This document shows, piece after piece, positions 52,557 through 64,000 of a stretch of 64,000 nucleotides of DNA. Every line of letters begins with the position of its first letter. Position 1 is the stretch's first letter. The notes under the pieces are model-generated. The model worked only from the letters and a program-made list of their open reading frames with translations. It made no database searches and was not told the origin of the DNA. The stretch covers positions 5,912,485 through 5,976,484 of the forward strand of contig NW_015622542.1 in the NCBI RefSeq assembly GCF_000835495.1, written 5' to 3'. Source of the stretch: Cladophialophora immunda (Eukaryota; Ascomycota; Eurotiomycetes; Chaetothyriales; Herpotrichiellaceae). The position numbers were made by a program, and so were the translations under genes.

Positions 52557-53150
52557 TCATCGTCGATCATCGCCCATGCGTTCCAGCGCTTCGAGCATGA
52601 CCACGGAGTTGCCACGGATGACCACCATGCCCAACCTCTCGCGCTCGCCGCCTGCCTTTTCTTCAATGGCTTCGTCGAGGACAATGTTCAGAAAGACCTG
52701 TATTCAGAACGCCGTGGCGGCAGTGTTAGCCGATCCATTCGCATATACGCGTGGCCCCACGCCCATTGTGGCCGTTACTTGAGAATTTGTCCTTGCCCGG
52801 CGACGGCCGAGATCAGTGAGTGTGGATAGAATGGGGGAAGGAAACAGCCGCTGCGCCGGACGAGGTTTGAAGAGGGGGTGGGCGCAGGAGAAGGGGACCG
52901 CAGAGAGGGAAAGATCAACATACATCGTAGCCGCGCAGGACGCCGATGACTTTGCGGTTGCCGTTCAATTGGACGAACAGGCGCTTCTCCATGTACTGTT
53001 GTTGTGCGAAACGGACACCAGAAACGTTAGCACGAGCGGATTTCGTGAGGTAAGCTGTCTCAATATCAAGTGCGTGTGGGAGGGGGGTTTTTTGGGTGGG
53101 AGAGATGTTTCTTCTTTTACCTTTTTGAGCTCGGGCTGCGCTTGAGGCAT
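52557..53150 (-). CDS. SMX2: Small nuclear ribonucleoprotein G (SmG)
   Basis: Three exons, 53121-53150, 52924-52995 and 52557-52697, give 80 residues, the normal size. The start MPQAQPELKK and the two Sm motifs are typical: Sm1 from KRLFVQLNGNRKVIGVLRGY through VFLNIVLDEA, Sm2 around LGMVVIRGNSVVMLEAL. SmG is one of the seven proteins of the Sm ring on spliceosomal snRNAs in the nucleus. It is too small and too split for a long-frame search to show it, and was assembled from splice signals and the family pattern. The C-terminal tail MGDDRR is family-specific. Confidence 0.93.
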
Positions 53151-53559
53151 GGTTGTGGTGGTGGAGAGGTGGTGAGCTGTTGAGCTGTTGGGCTGGCTGA
53201 TCGAGAGCAGGGAGGCTATGAGGGTCAGGAGGAAGGAGTATGGTCGTCGGCCTTTTTCAATTCGCACAGAGAAGAGGGGATATCCTGCCACTGCATACAA
53301 GGCGTAGGAGGAAGCGCAGTTGGAGAAATCTCAAGGCCAAGAATTCATTCGAGCCTAGCTATATCTAGACGAGGCTGCCGCCGCCCTGGAGGGAACTATG
53401 GCTAGTGTCCATTAATTACCGGTAGCTGGTGCTATATTATCGCTAGTGGCGCCCACTGCCCCGTATTTAACGCAATGCTCGCATGTCTGCCCTGTTCCCA
53501 CCACCCTCTGCCTTTCAGCCCAAGACAGTCTTCAAAGCTTTCTGAATACGCGCGCCAAC
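53151..53559. promoter_or_regulatory. SmG upstream region and P450 3' side
   Basis: This 409-base stretch lies between the SmG start and the P450 stop, which lie on the same strand. No gene was recognised. Confidence 0.5.
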
Positions 53560-55456
53560 TCACTTCATGTCCCTTCTACGAAACTGCAGAACAGGACCAT
53601 GTTTGGCCACGGTGACGAAGTGCGAATATAGTTGGAACTCCTCTGGTCGTTCCCTCCCGACGCCCATGCCCGGCATCCCTTGGCCGATTTTCCCGTCAGG
53701 GCCCTCAGCCGGCTTGAAATCCATCGTGTACAGCACCTGCGCGGTCGCTATCCAAAGCTCGGTCATGGCCAAATTCTTGGCCGCGCACATCCTTGCGCCG
53801 CTGAGGAAGGGCACGAAGGCTCTCCGCTGAATTTCAATCTTGGCCGCGGGATTGCTTTCCGACTCGATCCAGCGGTCAGGGTTGAACTCGAAAGGCTCGG
53901 CGAAATATGCGGGGTTGTGCATGAGCGAGTAGAGCCCCGTCCCAACCTCGGTCCCCTCTGGTATGTCGTGGCCAGCGATGCGTTGGCCCCCCTCGAGAAC
54001 AACCCGCCACGGAGCCGCAGAGACAGGGGGGCACATGCGAAGGCACTCGTCGACAACGGCGTGGAGGTAGACGCAGGAGCGGAGCTCGGGCCCCTGGGAA
54101 ATGGCTGCCACAGAGGGAAACGTGGTGCGGATTTCTTGGGCGAGTCTGGCGTAAACGGAAGGATTGTGGGACAGGTAGAAGAATATGCCAGCGAGGGCAG
54201 ACGAGGTGGTATCGGAGCCTGAGGAGATTAGAGTACGTCAGGGCTTGCTTCATTTGGTGATCCAGAATGGGGTCCAAGTGACTTACCTGCCACAATCAGT
54301 AGTGCCGCTTCGGCCAGCAACTCAGTGAGTGGCAGACCCTCTCCGGTTTCCGCGTCTTTCGCGTTCAAGATGTTTTGGAAGACGTCTTTCTTTCCTTCAG
54401 GAAGCTGCTGTTTCACTCTGGTGGTGGCGAAGTATTTGGCTTCACCATGGAACTGTAAAGATGCTCGTACGCCATCCGGCACAATAAGCCAGTGAAGTCC
54501 GAAACCCCACCACCTTGTCCAGGGAACCATGGACAGGACCCCAATGCGATGCATCATTCTCTCAATGCAAGAGGTGATCCAACGGTATTCTGGGTTCTCA
54601 ATCGTATGGCGTTTGACACTGAATATAACATCGGTCATGATATCGAAAGAAAGATAATTGGCTGCGGGATGTAAGCATAATTGTCGGCGCATTGGACAAG
54701 CTTCTTCCTCACCGAATTTGGACATGTCCATAGGAAGACTCCAAGCATTTGGTGCCTCGGGGACAGCAATGTTCCCGTCGTTTGCTAGCAATCTCTCGCA
54801 TAGAATCGTGACATTGTCTTTGACGACGGGTTCATACCCCCGAATCGCAGCGTCGGTGAAGCCCTGACCTACTACTCGTCGTTTCCGCCCATGGACTTTC
54901 TTGTCCCAGGCCGACAAAACCGAGAACTTTTCCTCTCGGCTCAACAGCGCCCAGTAAGCCTTGGACTTCGCAATGTTTTTGTTATGGCCATAGATGTCTG
55001 ATGAAATGGTTAGAGGAGCTTCGTGGGAGTTGAGAAGCCAGAATTGACACACCGTGATATCCATTCGCACTATTGATCAGAAGCCTGTCTGGCCCATAAC
55101 GAACAAAGTCTCCTAAGCGACTGTTTCAGTCGCGCTTTTGACTAACAGTACTCGCAGTCATGGAAAACACACCATATTCTGCATGGCACCTCAAAATATC
55201 AATGTGAACATCGTTGATATAGTTGTGGTAGGCAGAATACCATGTCGTAAGCTTCGCCAGGAATGGTCCCGGGTATTTTGCAAGGGGATGGAAGAAGAGT
55301 CGATATACTACCACGTAAAGAAGCTGGACAAACAAGTCTCATGGTCAATATTTCAACAGGAACAAAGAGAGTCGAACGAGGACTTACATAGGCCAACGGT
55401 ATGGCAAGCAAAAGGCCAGCAACACGACCAGTTCTCAGTGAGTCTAGGAGCGCCAT
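53560..55456 (-). CDS. Cytochrome P450 monooxygenase, microsomal
   Basis: Six exons, 55388-55456, 55173-55323, 55053-55112, 54713-54997, 54287-54661 and 53560-54218, give 532 residues, a standard length. The N-terminus has a hydrophobic anchor (residues about 10-35) followed by the hinge RLFFHPLAKYPGP. Further landmarks are the I-helix AGSDTTSS, the K-helix E-x2-R in DECLR, the segment FNPDRW, and the heme-binding FLSGARMC with ligand Cys458. The intron between exons 4 and 5 was placed because it restores MSKFANYLSFDIMTDV. P450s of this type serve catabolic or secondary metabolic oxidations; the substrate cannot be predicted, and no biosynthetic core gene is adjacent. Confidence 0.9.
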
Positions 55457-56712
55457 TGAAGTCTCACATACCTAGAGGTGGGTCACCATCTTATTTTCCG
55501 GCACTCATTGTTCTTATACTTGAGAACTGTGGACTTCTCCAGACGGGGCCCCAAAGTGCCCAGCGGGGGCGAGAGTCCGTCGGCTTAATGGGCGCCCACG
55601 CTGATCCTTTAGCTTACGCGGACAGCAGGGGAGGAGACTCGATTGAATAGTAATCCAGGTTCGTTCTCCCTCGGCTTGTCCCTGTATATAGAATGCTATA
55701 GCCTGAATAGGCATTGGCGCGTCATCATGAAGCATTCCATGTATACAGGATTCTGTGGGTCCTTATGATCAGCAAAACCCAGTTGTACCTATCGCAGCGG
55801 TTGAGATGAGACGAGATTTTGCTCCACAGGAAGCAAGGATCATATGTGGAAGCTCAGACTTACTGGATCCCGCCGATGGATTGGATCCTACCGCCCACCG
55901 CTTTATGCCCAGGGTAGTACTTCACGCAAAGACATATTGGGTAGACCAGGATTCCCAACGCAGACGTTGATTATTTATTTCACCAAGACCAGAGTTACCT
56001 CGGCCCATACCCCCGCCCTACTAGTCTTAACAAGTGCATAAGTCGATAAAGTTGGTCAATAGGAACTATTCTTGCATGAAGGCCACAAACTGTCACGTCG
56101 TTCAAGGGGGGCCGGATTCGAGACTGGCCGCTAAGACCCGTTCAAAAACAGGTGGCACGTTCTGACACAGGATAAACGTTTTTTCAGATGGCGACGGGAC
56201 GCCTGCCAGGTCAGATATTAGTAGGCCATAGGATATCGTTATGTCTAAGGATGGAGCAAATACTCTTGTAGATGACATTTGCCTCTGAGCGACAAAGACA
56301 GTAACTAATACTCCAGACGGAGTACTTCTTTTTGACTTTGCTCGCCGCTTTAGACACGAATCCATCCTAGCGGCTGGGCGGCGAGCTAAATACCTCAAAC
56401 ACTAAGCCTAATTCATTGTCTCACAATGCCCACATCATATTCGTATTCATATTCACTGGCGCCTTGACATTGAGTCCACAGTTGCTGCGGATTCCTTGTG
56501 GCTTGCTAATTATCTGCTCGCTTGCTACCCAATATGTTTGGAGTAGGTTGTATCTAAGTCCACATTTTTCACGAGTAGAACCCTGCCACTCTGCTCTAGA
56601 GACAAGACATCATCCAGCACAAATACAACTCAATTTAGGGAGCTGTACTCGGTACCGTCTCGTGTCGAGCGACATCACCGCTGACTCGTCCAAATCCTCA
56701 ACTCTCCAGCAG
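55457..56712. promoter_or_regulatory. P450 upstream region and GNAT 3' side
   Basis: This 1.26 kb stretch lies between the P450 start and the acetyltransferase stop. Short frames on both strands carry no motif. A partial ACGGAGTA-type element occurs near 56315-56325. Confidence 0.5.
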
Positions 56713-57533
56713 TCACTCTATGAGATGCATCCCAAAAATATGGAGACTATGCCGATCTCGCCATTCGCCAGCAAGGAAAACAGTTCTCCCGGTCAGAGTG
56801 TGAACGCCACGTTTCGTCATCCGAGTCTTGTCCATCACTCGCATGCTGGCTGGATTGTCCTCATTCACGATTGCCCTAACATAAAGTTTCGAGAAAGGTG
56901 TCCAGAATGATCGCGCCCTCTTGCAGGACTCAAACACTGCCCCCAGTGACTCGGTTGCGTATCCTTGGCCCCATGCTGTCGGTAAAAACATGTACGCCAG
57001 TTCGACGGTCAGTGTCGTGGACGCAGCCGCGGCCGGTAGGGTGAGCTCCTCTGGCAACACAAGACCATCGGGATCCAACGACTTCAGAGTTATGAGGCCA
57101 ATGAATTCTGATGAAATCCCATCGCCCCTTGCGGCTTGCGGTTCGGTCTCACCAGAGGAGGCCAACGGGTCAAGCATCCTGTGCACAGTATAGACAGCCC
57201 GGTACGTCTTTGGTTGCCCTGCTTCTGCTTCTTTCGTAGGTAGATAGCGCATAGAGACTTTCTCCGTGTCCTCAATCGACTTCGCCCTGCCATAGATGCT
57301 TTTTCGTCCACACAAAGTCAAACCAAGAAACAAACAAATTCCGAAGTGAACGAAACGGAAAGAGGTCCACATCAACAGAACTGAGGGCATAATAGAAGAG
57401 CATGACCTTACCTCCACCACGTCGCCTTTTCGTTGCTGTGCAGCTGATGCAACCACTCGAACTCCAAACTTCCTCGTTCGGCCGTTGTCACCAGAATCAA
57501 TTTCAGCCGTGGTGTCAAGACAAACGTGTCCAT
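56713..57533 (-). CDS. GNAT-family N-acetyltransferase (RimJ/RimL-like)
   Basis: Two exons, 57412-57533 and 56713-57298, give 235 residues. The start at 57533 yields MDTFVLTPRLKLIL followed by FEWLHQLHSNEKATWWS across the intron, the usual beginning of this family. The acetyl-CoA-binding region is visible near 160-180 as ELAYMFLPTAWGQGYATESL (Q/R-x-x-G-x-G/A loop). The C-terminus shows KLYVRAIVNEDNPASMRVMDK, the typical second half with a conserved Asn. The Acetyltransf_3 type acetylates small molecules or protein N-termini; the substrate is unknown. A longer frame reaching ATG 57456 without the intron would lack the family N-terminus. Confidence 0.85.
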
Positions 57534-58115
57534 CGTCGCGCTTTAGTTAGACTGCTCTGTTACTTTCACTTGATCAAGGAGATATCGACTCGCGCATCTC
57601 TCTCTAGCAGCCCTTCAGCGTTGGAGAAGGACGAACTTCGCATTGTACCAGAGGAAACCAAGGTTACTTCCGAAGCGCCTTAGGTGGTATTGAAAGAGCG
57701 CAAGGCATGTAATGACGTCCCAGCCTTGATTGGACGCCCTTCGTATGGAGGGATTCGGATACTGGATACACAATCATAGGTATTCACCCAGGTCCTCGTA
57801 CACACGGAGGACACGGGTAGATAGGCCATTGAGAACGGTCCAACAAAGTGTGGAAAATGATGAATCAATTAGGCCTTTCGCCTTCAAACACTAAAGACCA
57901 TGTCTGGCAGAAATACAATCGTGGTTGTTTAGCGATCGTCCGCCAAATCTTTTTCGTCAGACACGGAGAGGACGCCAGAATCTTTTTCCCTTTTCCCCCG
58001 CAAATTCAATCTACAACTGTAGCCTGCTATTAATCGCATTCAGATCAACTCTTGCTCTCGGGGACTCTTTTCGCACAAAAGCCTAGTCAAACTTGCTGGC
58101 AAGACCTCTCCCACA
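57534..58115. promoter_or_regulatory. Divergent promoter between acetyltransferase and NTR2
   Basis: This 582-base spacer lies between the two start codons. No feature was recognised. Confidence 0.5.
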
Positions 58116-59558
58116 ATGGCGTCGCTCTTTACAGCACGGCGGAAACCGAAGCGCATTGCGCGGGATGAGGCAGATAACCAGCCAGACGATGGCGACGAAG
58201 GTACGTTGACGTCGACGACGATCCGCCCTCACATGTCTCCTGCATGTTTTACCAGATCTGACGCTTCTTCTCCAACGATTTAGTGTGTGTGTGATCGTTC
58301 CCCGCTGACGGCGAGTTATGTAGACACCGGCCCCGTGGTAAGACGACCGACGCACAGCGCGCCGCGCACGAAGTCCAAACTACGAGTATCGTTCAACCCG
58401 GGTGAGGAGGACGGGCCAGGAAGAGGAGAAGCCGCGACTTCTGGCGCGGTACAACAAAGCAAATCGGCGACGAGACTGGGTCTGTCCAGCGCAGCGCAGG
58501 ACATCATCAGCCGACGAGAGCACGAGGACAGAGATGGCGAGGGCCAGAACCACGACAGACCGAAATACAACAAGGCCTACCTCGACGAACTGCGCAACTC
58601 GACGCCCTCGACGCCGGACCTGTCGTCCCGGGACAGCCCCTCGCGGGAGCTGGTCGAGCCGTCGACGAATCTCGAACTCGACCTCGAAAGCAAATTTGGC
58701 AAGACGGCGGCTCTGTCCTCCACGACATCCCCCCACATCCCCAGCGCCGCCGAAATCAAGGAGAAGAAGGAACGGCGGGCGCGCCTGGCGAAGGAGCAGG
58801 CGGCAGAAAGGTCGGAGGACTTCATCCCGCTGGAGGCCTACGACTCGGACGGCGAATTCAAACCCCGCCGCATGCAGGTCTCATCTTACCTCGCACCGCC
58901 GCGGGAGAAGGAAACGCGCCTGGTCCGCGAGGATGAGGACATCGCCGAGGGATTCGACGACTTCGTCGAGGACAGCGGGCGGGTCACACTGTCCAAGAAG
59001 GGGCTCCGAGAACAGAGCCGCCGGGAGAAGGAGGCGATCCGGAACCTCATCAACGAAGCCGAGGGCGCGAGTCCCGACAACTCGGTCGACGGGGACGGCG
59101 GGTCTGCCTCCGACTCGGACTACGAGCGGCGACAAGAGTACGAGCTGGCCCAGACGCACCACGGCATGGACGGGCTCTCCTCGCACGCCACCCACAAGCG
59201 GCAACTGAACCGTCCGCGCCAGCCGCGCGAGACCACGCCCATCCCCAAACTCAGTGTCGGGCTGACGCGCCTGCGCGACATGGTCTCGGCCCTGGAGTAC
59301 GAGAGGGCGAAGATCGCGAAACGCAAGGCCGACATCGAGCGGGAGAAGACAGAGATTAAGCAGAGCCAGGAGCACATCCAGCGCAGCCTCGAGGAGGCAG
59401 GCCAGGAGCTGGAGAGAGTCCAGAGGGAACACGCAGAGAGAGTCAACGGGGCAAAGCCCGGAACGCCCACGGGGACAGACGGCAATCCAGAATCCTTGCA
59501 CGCCGCGCCTACTGGCGTCGAAAGAGGGTTGGAGTCTTTTGGAGACCACCGCCCTTGA
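58116..59558 (+). CDS. NTR2: NTR2, spliceosome-disassembly factor (nineteen-complex related)
   Basis: Two exons, 58116-58200 and 58324-59558, give 439 residues. The first exon codes for MASLFTARRKPKRIARDE, and the start of the second for KSKLRVSFNPGEE, the two conserved N-terminal blocks of the family. Further down, FIPLEAYDSDGEFKPRR and the long C-terminal helix from PIPKLSVGLTRLRDMVSAL through YERAKIAKRKADIEREKTEI (a coiled coil) are characteristic. NTR2 works with Ntr1 and the helicase Prp43 to take apart the intron-lariat spliceosome in the nucleus. Most of the middle is acidic and disordered. High GC at third positions produces long antisense open frames here that are not genes. Confidence 0.88.
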
Positions 59559-60440
59559 TCTGTAGTGTACAACATAATGTCACCGCCTCCGAGATATAAG
59601 ACACATCATATGTGGCGGTAGGACCACCACTCGATAACGGCTGACCCAAAACTGCGTGGACAGGAATAGACACAACTTTGACGGTCATCATAACGAACGG
59701 TCAGCACGTGGAGAGAATTCATAGGGCAATACGAGTAGAAAAAAGCCACTCTGCCCCTATTAAGTCATGCTCATATGGCCAGGTCTCTCTATTTGTATTC
59801 GACTTTTCTCATTTTTCTTTTCTGCTACTTTGGTTTTCAGCTCTGTTTGTCTCGCTCATGTCGATTAATTGGCATTTTCTAGAGGAGCCATGCAGCTCTC
59901 ATAGAATGTGCAACCGGCCAAGAGGGTGAATGGCATAGGATGTTGTCTCTTTGCTGGGCAATTGCTTATCCACCTCTCAGACGATCCTCGGAGCCAAAGC
60001 TCAAGGTCCATTCTTCCGAACCTGCATTGCCGGTCTTCGACGCTCCTCCGTCCCAGCTCATGGCATTGCAAAAAGTCGATTGTGGAATCCAACAAGCCCA
60101 GTCTCGGGCCGCAAATGTGTAACCCTTGGAGACAAGAAAGACACATGTGCAGAATCAGCCGTTCCCTCCGTCGCTCACTTCCGGTAACTCATTTTCACAG
60201 CTCGCAACGGTCTCTGCAGTAGTTGCTGGTCGTCTTCATCCTTGCCGACCCGCATGATGTCGTCGTATCAAAGTCACATCATCCTCTCGGCCAATCACGC
60301 GCCTTCCGACATGTGCAAACCAGGCGCCGACATATTGCGAGCGCGAGGGAGGCGCCTCGTTCAACCCCAGCACATTACGCGAGGCGGCTGCCAGGACGAA
60401 AGCTGGTAAACAGTCGCGCATAGGTCCATCAGGAACAAAT
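59559..60440. other. Intergenic, convergent 3' ends
   Basis: This 882-base stretch lies between the stops of NTR2 and the PP2A subunit gene. No feature was recognised. Confidence 0.55.
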
Positions 60441-62031
60441 CTAGAGAGCGGAGAAGACAAAGAGCTGAAAGAAATTGTCAGTATCGATAGGAACAGCCAT
60501 GATAGAAACGGGAGACTTACGTTGTTCGTCGCGGCAATAGCAATGCTGTCTTCGAACGGATGCCAACTCATATGCAGAATCTTTTTGTTAAAATCGATCT
60601 GGTCGGCGTCTGTCTCCTTTCTCATTCTGCTTCCTTGACCTGCAGCGGCAGGGCTGCCTGCTCTTGAACCACCTTTCTTGGCGCCATTAGGGCTGGCCGA
60701 ATTGATGGGAGTCGGCACTCCAACTTTCTTAGCCTTGAAGGCCGATTTGTCTGCCTGCAAGACCACTTCCGTCTCTTGTTCAGGGTCTGATGGATATATC
60801 ATGAAGTTATTGTTGTAGCTCCCTGTCATGACATTGCTTCCATCGCCGCTGAAAACCACCTCGAATTTGTCGAAGATGCTGTCGTTCTCATAGGTGTCGC
60901 ACAAACGGGGCCTCAAATGCTCGTGAATGGGTATGGTCTTGACGGGCTGTCTCTCCATGTTCACGTCCCAGATCTTGACCGTCAAATAGTCTCTTGATAG
61001 AATGTACCTGCCATCGTGTGAGAAGCGAACATCGGAAATGGAAGAGATGATCTCGGAAAAGAAGGATCGCGAGGAAGGGTCTTCTTCTTGCTCGAATTCT
61101 GCCACAGTATTAGCATGTGACTACAACGGAGAAATAGAAGATATTCACGTTTAGCATGGTGGTCACACAGAGCACTCTCACGCATATCGGCCAACTTGAT
61201 GGTCCCCTTGGAGCTGGCATACATGAACCAATTGCAACTGTGGGGGTGGAATTCGGCAGCAGTGATGACTTCGGTGAGTTCCTCCATATTCGCAGGCTTG
61301 ATATCGACAATATTGAAACTCTGGTCTTGGATGTTGAGATTCCACAAGTTGATGCGAAGATCATCGCTGCTGATGAAGGTCTCGCCATCGCTGTTGACGG
61401 AGATGCTGTTGATGTGATAAGCGTGTGCGTTAGCGTACGTGCGTCGAGGGACTGCGGCCACGACGGTATCATGGTGAGTCATTCGAGGCAGCTTCAACTG
61501 GGAGGCATCCTTGAAATGGATGTGATTCTGACGAGGTGCCCCTCCACCACCGGGGCCAGCAGGGGTGAGGTCTTGGGAGAGGTTGTTCTCGGCGACGACT
61601 TTGAGGGATTTCTCAAAGACCTTCCAGAGCTTGATAGTCTTATCGTTTGTGGAGAGAAGATAGTGTGAAGCATTCTGACGTCGGCACCATTTGATCTTGT
61701 TGATCTTTTCTTCTATCTCGAGAGATTTGAGGTAGTCAAATTCAGGTTCGTGGGACTGGAATTCTGTATGGAACTTGTACTCGCATGTCTTCTTCTATTC
61801 CAAAAAGGTCAGTAGTTGGCACAGTGCATCGGCGTGCGAAGCACTAACAGTCTCATTTCGTTCAAAAAGGACGACGCGACCACCTTTGTCTCCGGTTGCA
61901 AGATAATTCCCAGTGTGGTCAAATTCGACGGTTGAGATGATATCAGCCTCTGTTATGTCTTCGACATCTCCTTTATCGCCAAAACATTGGGTGAACTTCC
62001 ATGTGGGAGTTCCGGGTTCGGTTTCGACCAT
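60441..62031 (-). CDS. CDC55: PP2A regulatory subunit B (PR55/Cdc55), WD40 protein
   Basis: Four exons, 61849-62031, 61149-61794, 60521-61098 and 60441-60464, give 476 residues; the last exon codes for only seven residues and the stop. The protein follows the PR55 pattern closely: [112 protein letters not shown] and [19 protein letters not shown]. It forms a seven-bladed propeller and directs PP2A to substrates in mitosis and stress signalling. A fungal-style insert of Ser/Gly/Ala residues ([20 protein letters not shown]) lies near 390. The open frame that reads past the last 5' splice site is not coding. Confidence 0.95.
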
Positions 62032-62958
62032 CTTTCATCACAGGGTGCGCTGCAGGTCCAGAACGTCCGGCAGCACGCACACAGCAGTAGCACCCTAGAT
62101 CGACCTGAAGAATTTACCGCTGACGGTGCATGGAGCAGTCGCGCTCGACTCGAGGGTGGTGGACTTGGAGAATGGGCGCGGGCGCGGTGACGGGCGCTGT
62201 TAGTCTAGGGAGTGAAGTGACGTGACAAGGTTGGGCTGCAGTTGAAATGGGATGGGTTTGACAGTTTTGTAAGCGATGCGGCTCAGGCAACAAAGCGGTG
62301 ATGATTCAAGTGACAGGACGATGGGAATGAGACGGAGAATGTCTCGTGACGGACGGACGAGGGAGATGCAGGAAAGAATGAAGGATATCGGATGTCAGCA
62401 GGGGGATGGTTACGACTGCGGTTGTATGTCAGTAGTCCTGATCGTGGGGGAGTGAAGGGCAGTGATGCAGCTGCGAGGATCCAAAGCAAGGTCGCAGGTA
62501 CCAAGAGAGCAGGTTAGCCGCATGAGGGCGGATGGCTGGGCGGCTAGGCGGCGAGGCGCGGGTCGGTGACGATGATGAATGATGTCGAGGGCCACCTGGG
62601 AGGCAACCAGAAGCTCCTGGAGGCGCCTGAGGGGCGTCTTCTTAACTAAAGGCAGCTGCTGGAGGCCCCTCACTACTCGACAGTAGTCGTCCAGTAGTTC
62701 CCCGTAGTAATTGCCACATGCACACACCCGTACTTCCTCCGTCCAGGCATTGGTCTTGGCGATAATTGCTCCTTCAGCCTCGCGAACCTCGGATCAATCA
62801 TTATCCACTTCGCCCTTCTCGTGCATGGCTTCCTTGTACCCAGTACATATATACTCGCCGGTGTTCTCCATGGTCGGTCAATCGATTACCTCGTGCTGCA
62901 AATTTCGGTAGCGTTGCCGCTTTCTAAGCCTCACCCTCCCGTCTGGGTATTGATCACC
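62032..62958. promoter_or_regulatory. Divergent promoter between CDC55 and the GBBH-like gene
   Basis: This 927-base spacer lies between the two start codons. No coding or RNA feature was recognised. Confidence 0.5.
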
Positions 62959-64000
62959 ATGCGAATCCGCCTGCAGGGCGCCGGGAAGGGACTGGCAAAG
63001 CTTGGCGGTCGAGCTCGTCAACCGACTGAAAGACTCAAGAGTATATTGCCAGGACGGGCTCCCATCGGGACAGGCGCCTTATCTGCGCCCGAGGTCAGAG
63101 CAAGGAATTCGCGGCTGAAAAGCCTTGTCAATGATCTGGAAGAATCCTCGGCGTCCAACACCAATCCAACGGGGGCAGGTTTAAATGAGGTGCTTGACAG
63201 TGTTGGAGCTTCAAGACAGGGGTCTCTACCGTCCAAAGGCTGGTCCAGAGGTGAAAAGCTCAAGGAGGGAATACTCGTGGACAATGGCATCCCCCTCGTC
63301 TCTCCAATTCTGGCCCGCGATGCTTGCAAGTGCCCTGAATGCATCGATCCTTCGGACCGACAACGGAATTTCTCATACGCAGACATTCCCACGGACATTG
63401 GCTTCAGCAGAATAACCCCCGTCGAGAATTCCGGCGAAACCATTGTGAGCTGGCGCAACGACGCCCCGCCTCACTCGGCAGGGAAATCAACAATCTTCGA
63501 CAAGGAGGCCATCTCGTCCTTGAGGAAGCCGTTCCGCAACCCACACTGGTATCTGTACAGTTTGGCACAGAAGCTGTGGGACGCCGAGTCGTTCACTCGC
63601 GACTCCAACCGGTTCGACTTCAACGAGTACATGAGCAACGACGACGCACTGGGCGAAGCTCTTCACCTGCTGTGGCGGGACGGCCTCGTCTTCGTTGACG
63701 GCGTGCCCGAGTCAGAGGGCTCCGTTTCGCAAATCGTCACCCGCATCGGTCCGCTCATGAACACCTTCTACGGCCCAACCTGGGACGTGCGATCGGTCCC
63801 CGACGCCAAAAACGTCGCCTACACGGCCAAATATCTCGGCTTCCACATGGACCTGCTGTACATGCGGGAGCCGCCGGCCTTCCAGTTCCTGCACTGCATC
63901 CACAACGAAAGCGTCGGGGGCGAGTCTCGGTTCGCCGACACATTCAAGGCCGTCGACGTGCTCTACTCGCAAGATCCAGGCAAAGTCCGCGACCTGATGA
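62959..64000 (+). CDS. Gamma-butyrobetaine hydroxylase-like Fe(II)/2-oxoglutarate dioxygenase (5' part, cut by window)
   Basis: The frame is open from ATG 62959 to the window end (347 residues visible, no stop). The first 35 residues are basic with no acid until about residue 24, a probable mitochondrial presequence. At about 105-155 lies the GBBH-like N-terminal domain with a zinc site C123, C125, C128 (ACKCPEC) and LVSPILARD. The TauD-like catalytic domain begins at about 215. Its first metal ligands are H296 and D298 in GFHMDLLYM, and MNTFYGPTWDVRSVPD precedes them. The family includes gamma-butyrobetaine and trimethyllysine hydroxylases of carnitine synthesis and other fungal oxygenases. 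Substrate is open; the rest of the gene lies beyond base 64000. Confidence 0.88.
   Translation, partial: MRIRLQGAGKGLAKLGGRARQPTERLKSILPGRAPIGTGALSAPEVRARNSRLKSLVNDLEESSASNTNPTGAGLNEVLDSVGASRQGSLPSKGWSRGEKLKEGILVDNGIPLVSPILARDACKCPECIDPSDRQRNFSYADIPTDIGFSRITPVENSGETIVSWRNDAPPHSAGKSTIFDKEAISSLRKPFRNPHWYLYSLAQKLWDAESFTRDSNRFDFNEYMSNDDALGEALHLLWRDGLVFVDGVPESEGSVSQIVTRIGPLMNTFYGPTWDVRSVPDAKNVAYTAKYLGFHMDLLYMREPPAFQFLHCIHNESVGGESRFADTFKAVDVLYSQDPGKVRDLM

Noticed and set aside
58881..59549. 222-codon minus-strand frame
   Set aside because: It is a shadow of the GC-rich coding strand of NTR2.
1..64000. tRNA, rRNA or secondary-metabolite core genes
   Set aside because: I looked for typical tRNA arms and for polyketide, peptide and terpene synthase motifs and saw none. 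A covariance-model scan would be needed to exclude tRNAs fully.

Overview
This window is nuclear DNA of a filamentous ascomycete (Pezizomycotina). The genes carry short GT-AG introns of roughly 38-230 bases, several families are restricted to or typical of this group (CFEM/GPI-type surface protein, acr-2-like Zn2Cys6 regulator, DUF7708, DUF7025-AAA ATPase, fungal arylsulfotransferase), and single-copy eukaryotic core genes are interleaved with accessory ones on both strands. A black-yeast or other Eurotiomycete-like host is my guess; nothing in the sequence proves it. No rRNA, tRNA, CRISPR array or intact transposon was seen. All splice structures were assembled by hand from reading frames, splice signals and family motifs.

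Left part (1-10.2 kb): the 3' end of a GPI-anchored protein, then four genes that look like a catabolic cluster: an amino acid/choline-type permease, a phytanoyl-CoA dioxygenase-like enzyme, an acr-2-like Zn2Cys6 regulator, and a Rieske-type choline-monooxygenase-like oxygenase. They form two divergent pairs whose inner members end 84 bases apart. A pathway for a quaternary or methylated amine is the most natural reading.

Middle (11-34 kb): a zinc-finger-less fungal transcription-factor-like protein, a Ufd1-domain zinc-finger protein, an F-box protein, a membrane-anchored arylsulfotransferase, a 95-residue glycine-rich protein, the glycine cleavage P-protein (GCV2), a small coiled-coil protein, the SAGA adaptor ADA2, and an AGC kinase of the Ypk1/YpkA type.

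Accessory island (34.3-44.5 kb): a DUF7708 protein lacking a NACHT domain, an open reading frame followed by a frameshifted SANT domain (probable pseudogene), a DUF7025-AAA ATPase, and a Q-rich coiled-coil protein. The open frame and the Q-rich protein share a short HYTVS-x-DCS motif.

Right part (45-64 kb): a CitE/CLYBL-like lyase, a choline/ethanolamine phosphotransferase, TAF2, SmG, a cytochrome P450, a GNAT acetyltransferase, the splicing factor NTR2, the PP2A B subunit (CDC55), and the 5' part of a gamma-butyrobetaine-hydroxylase-like dioxygenase cut by the window edge.
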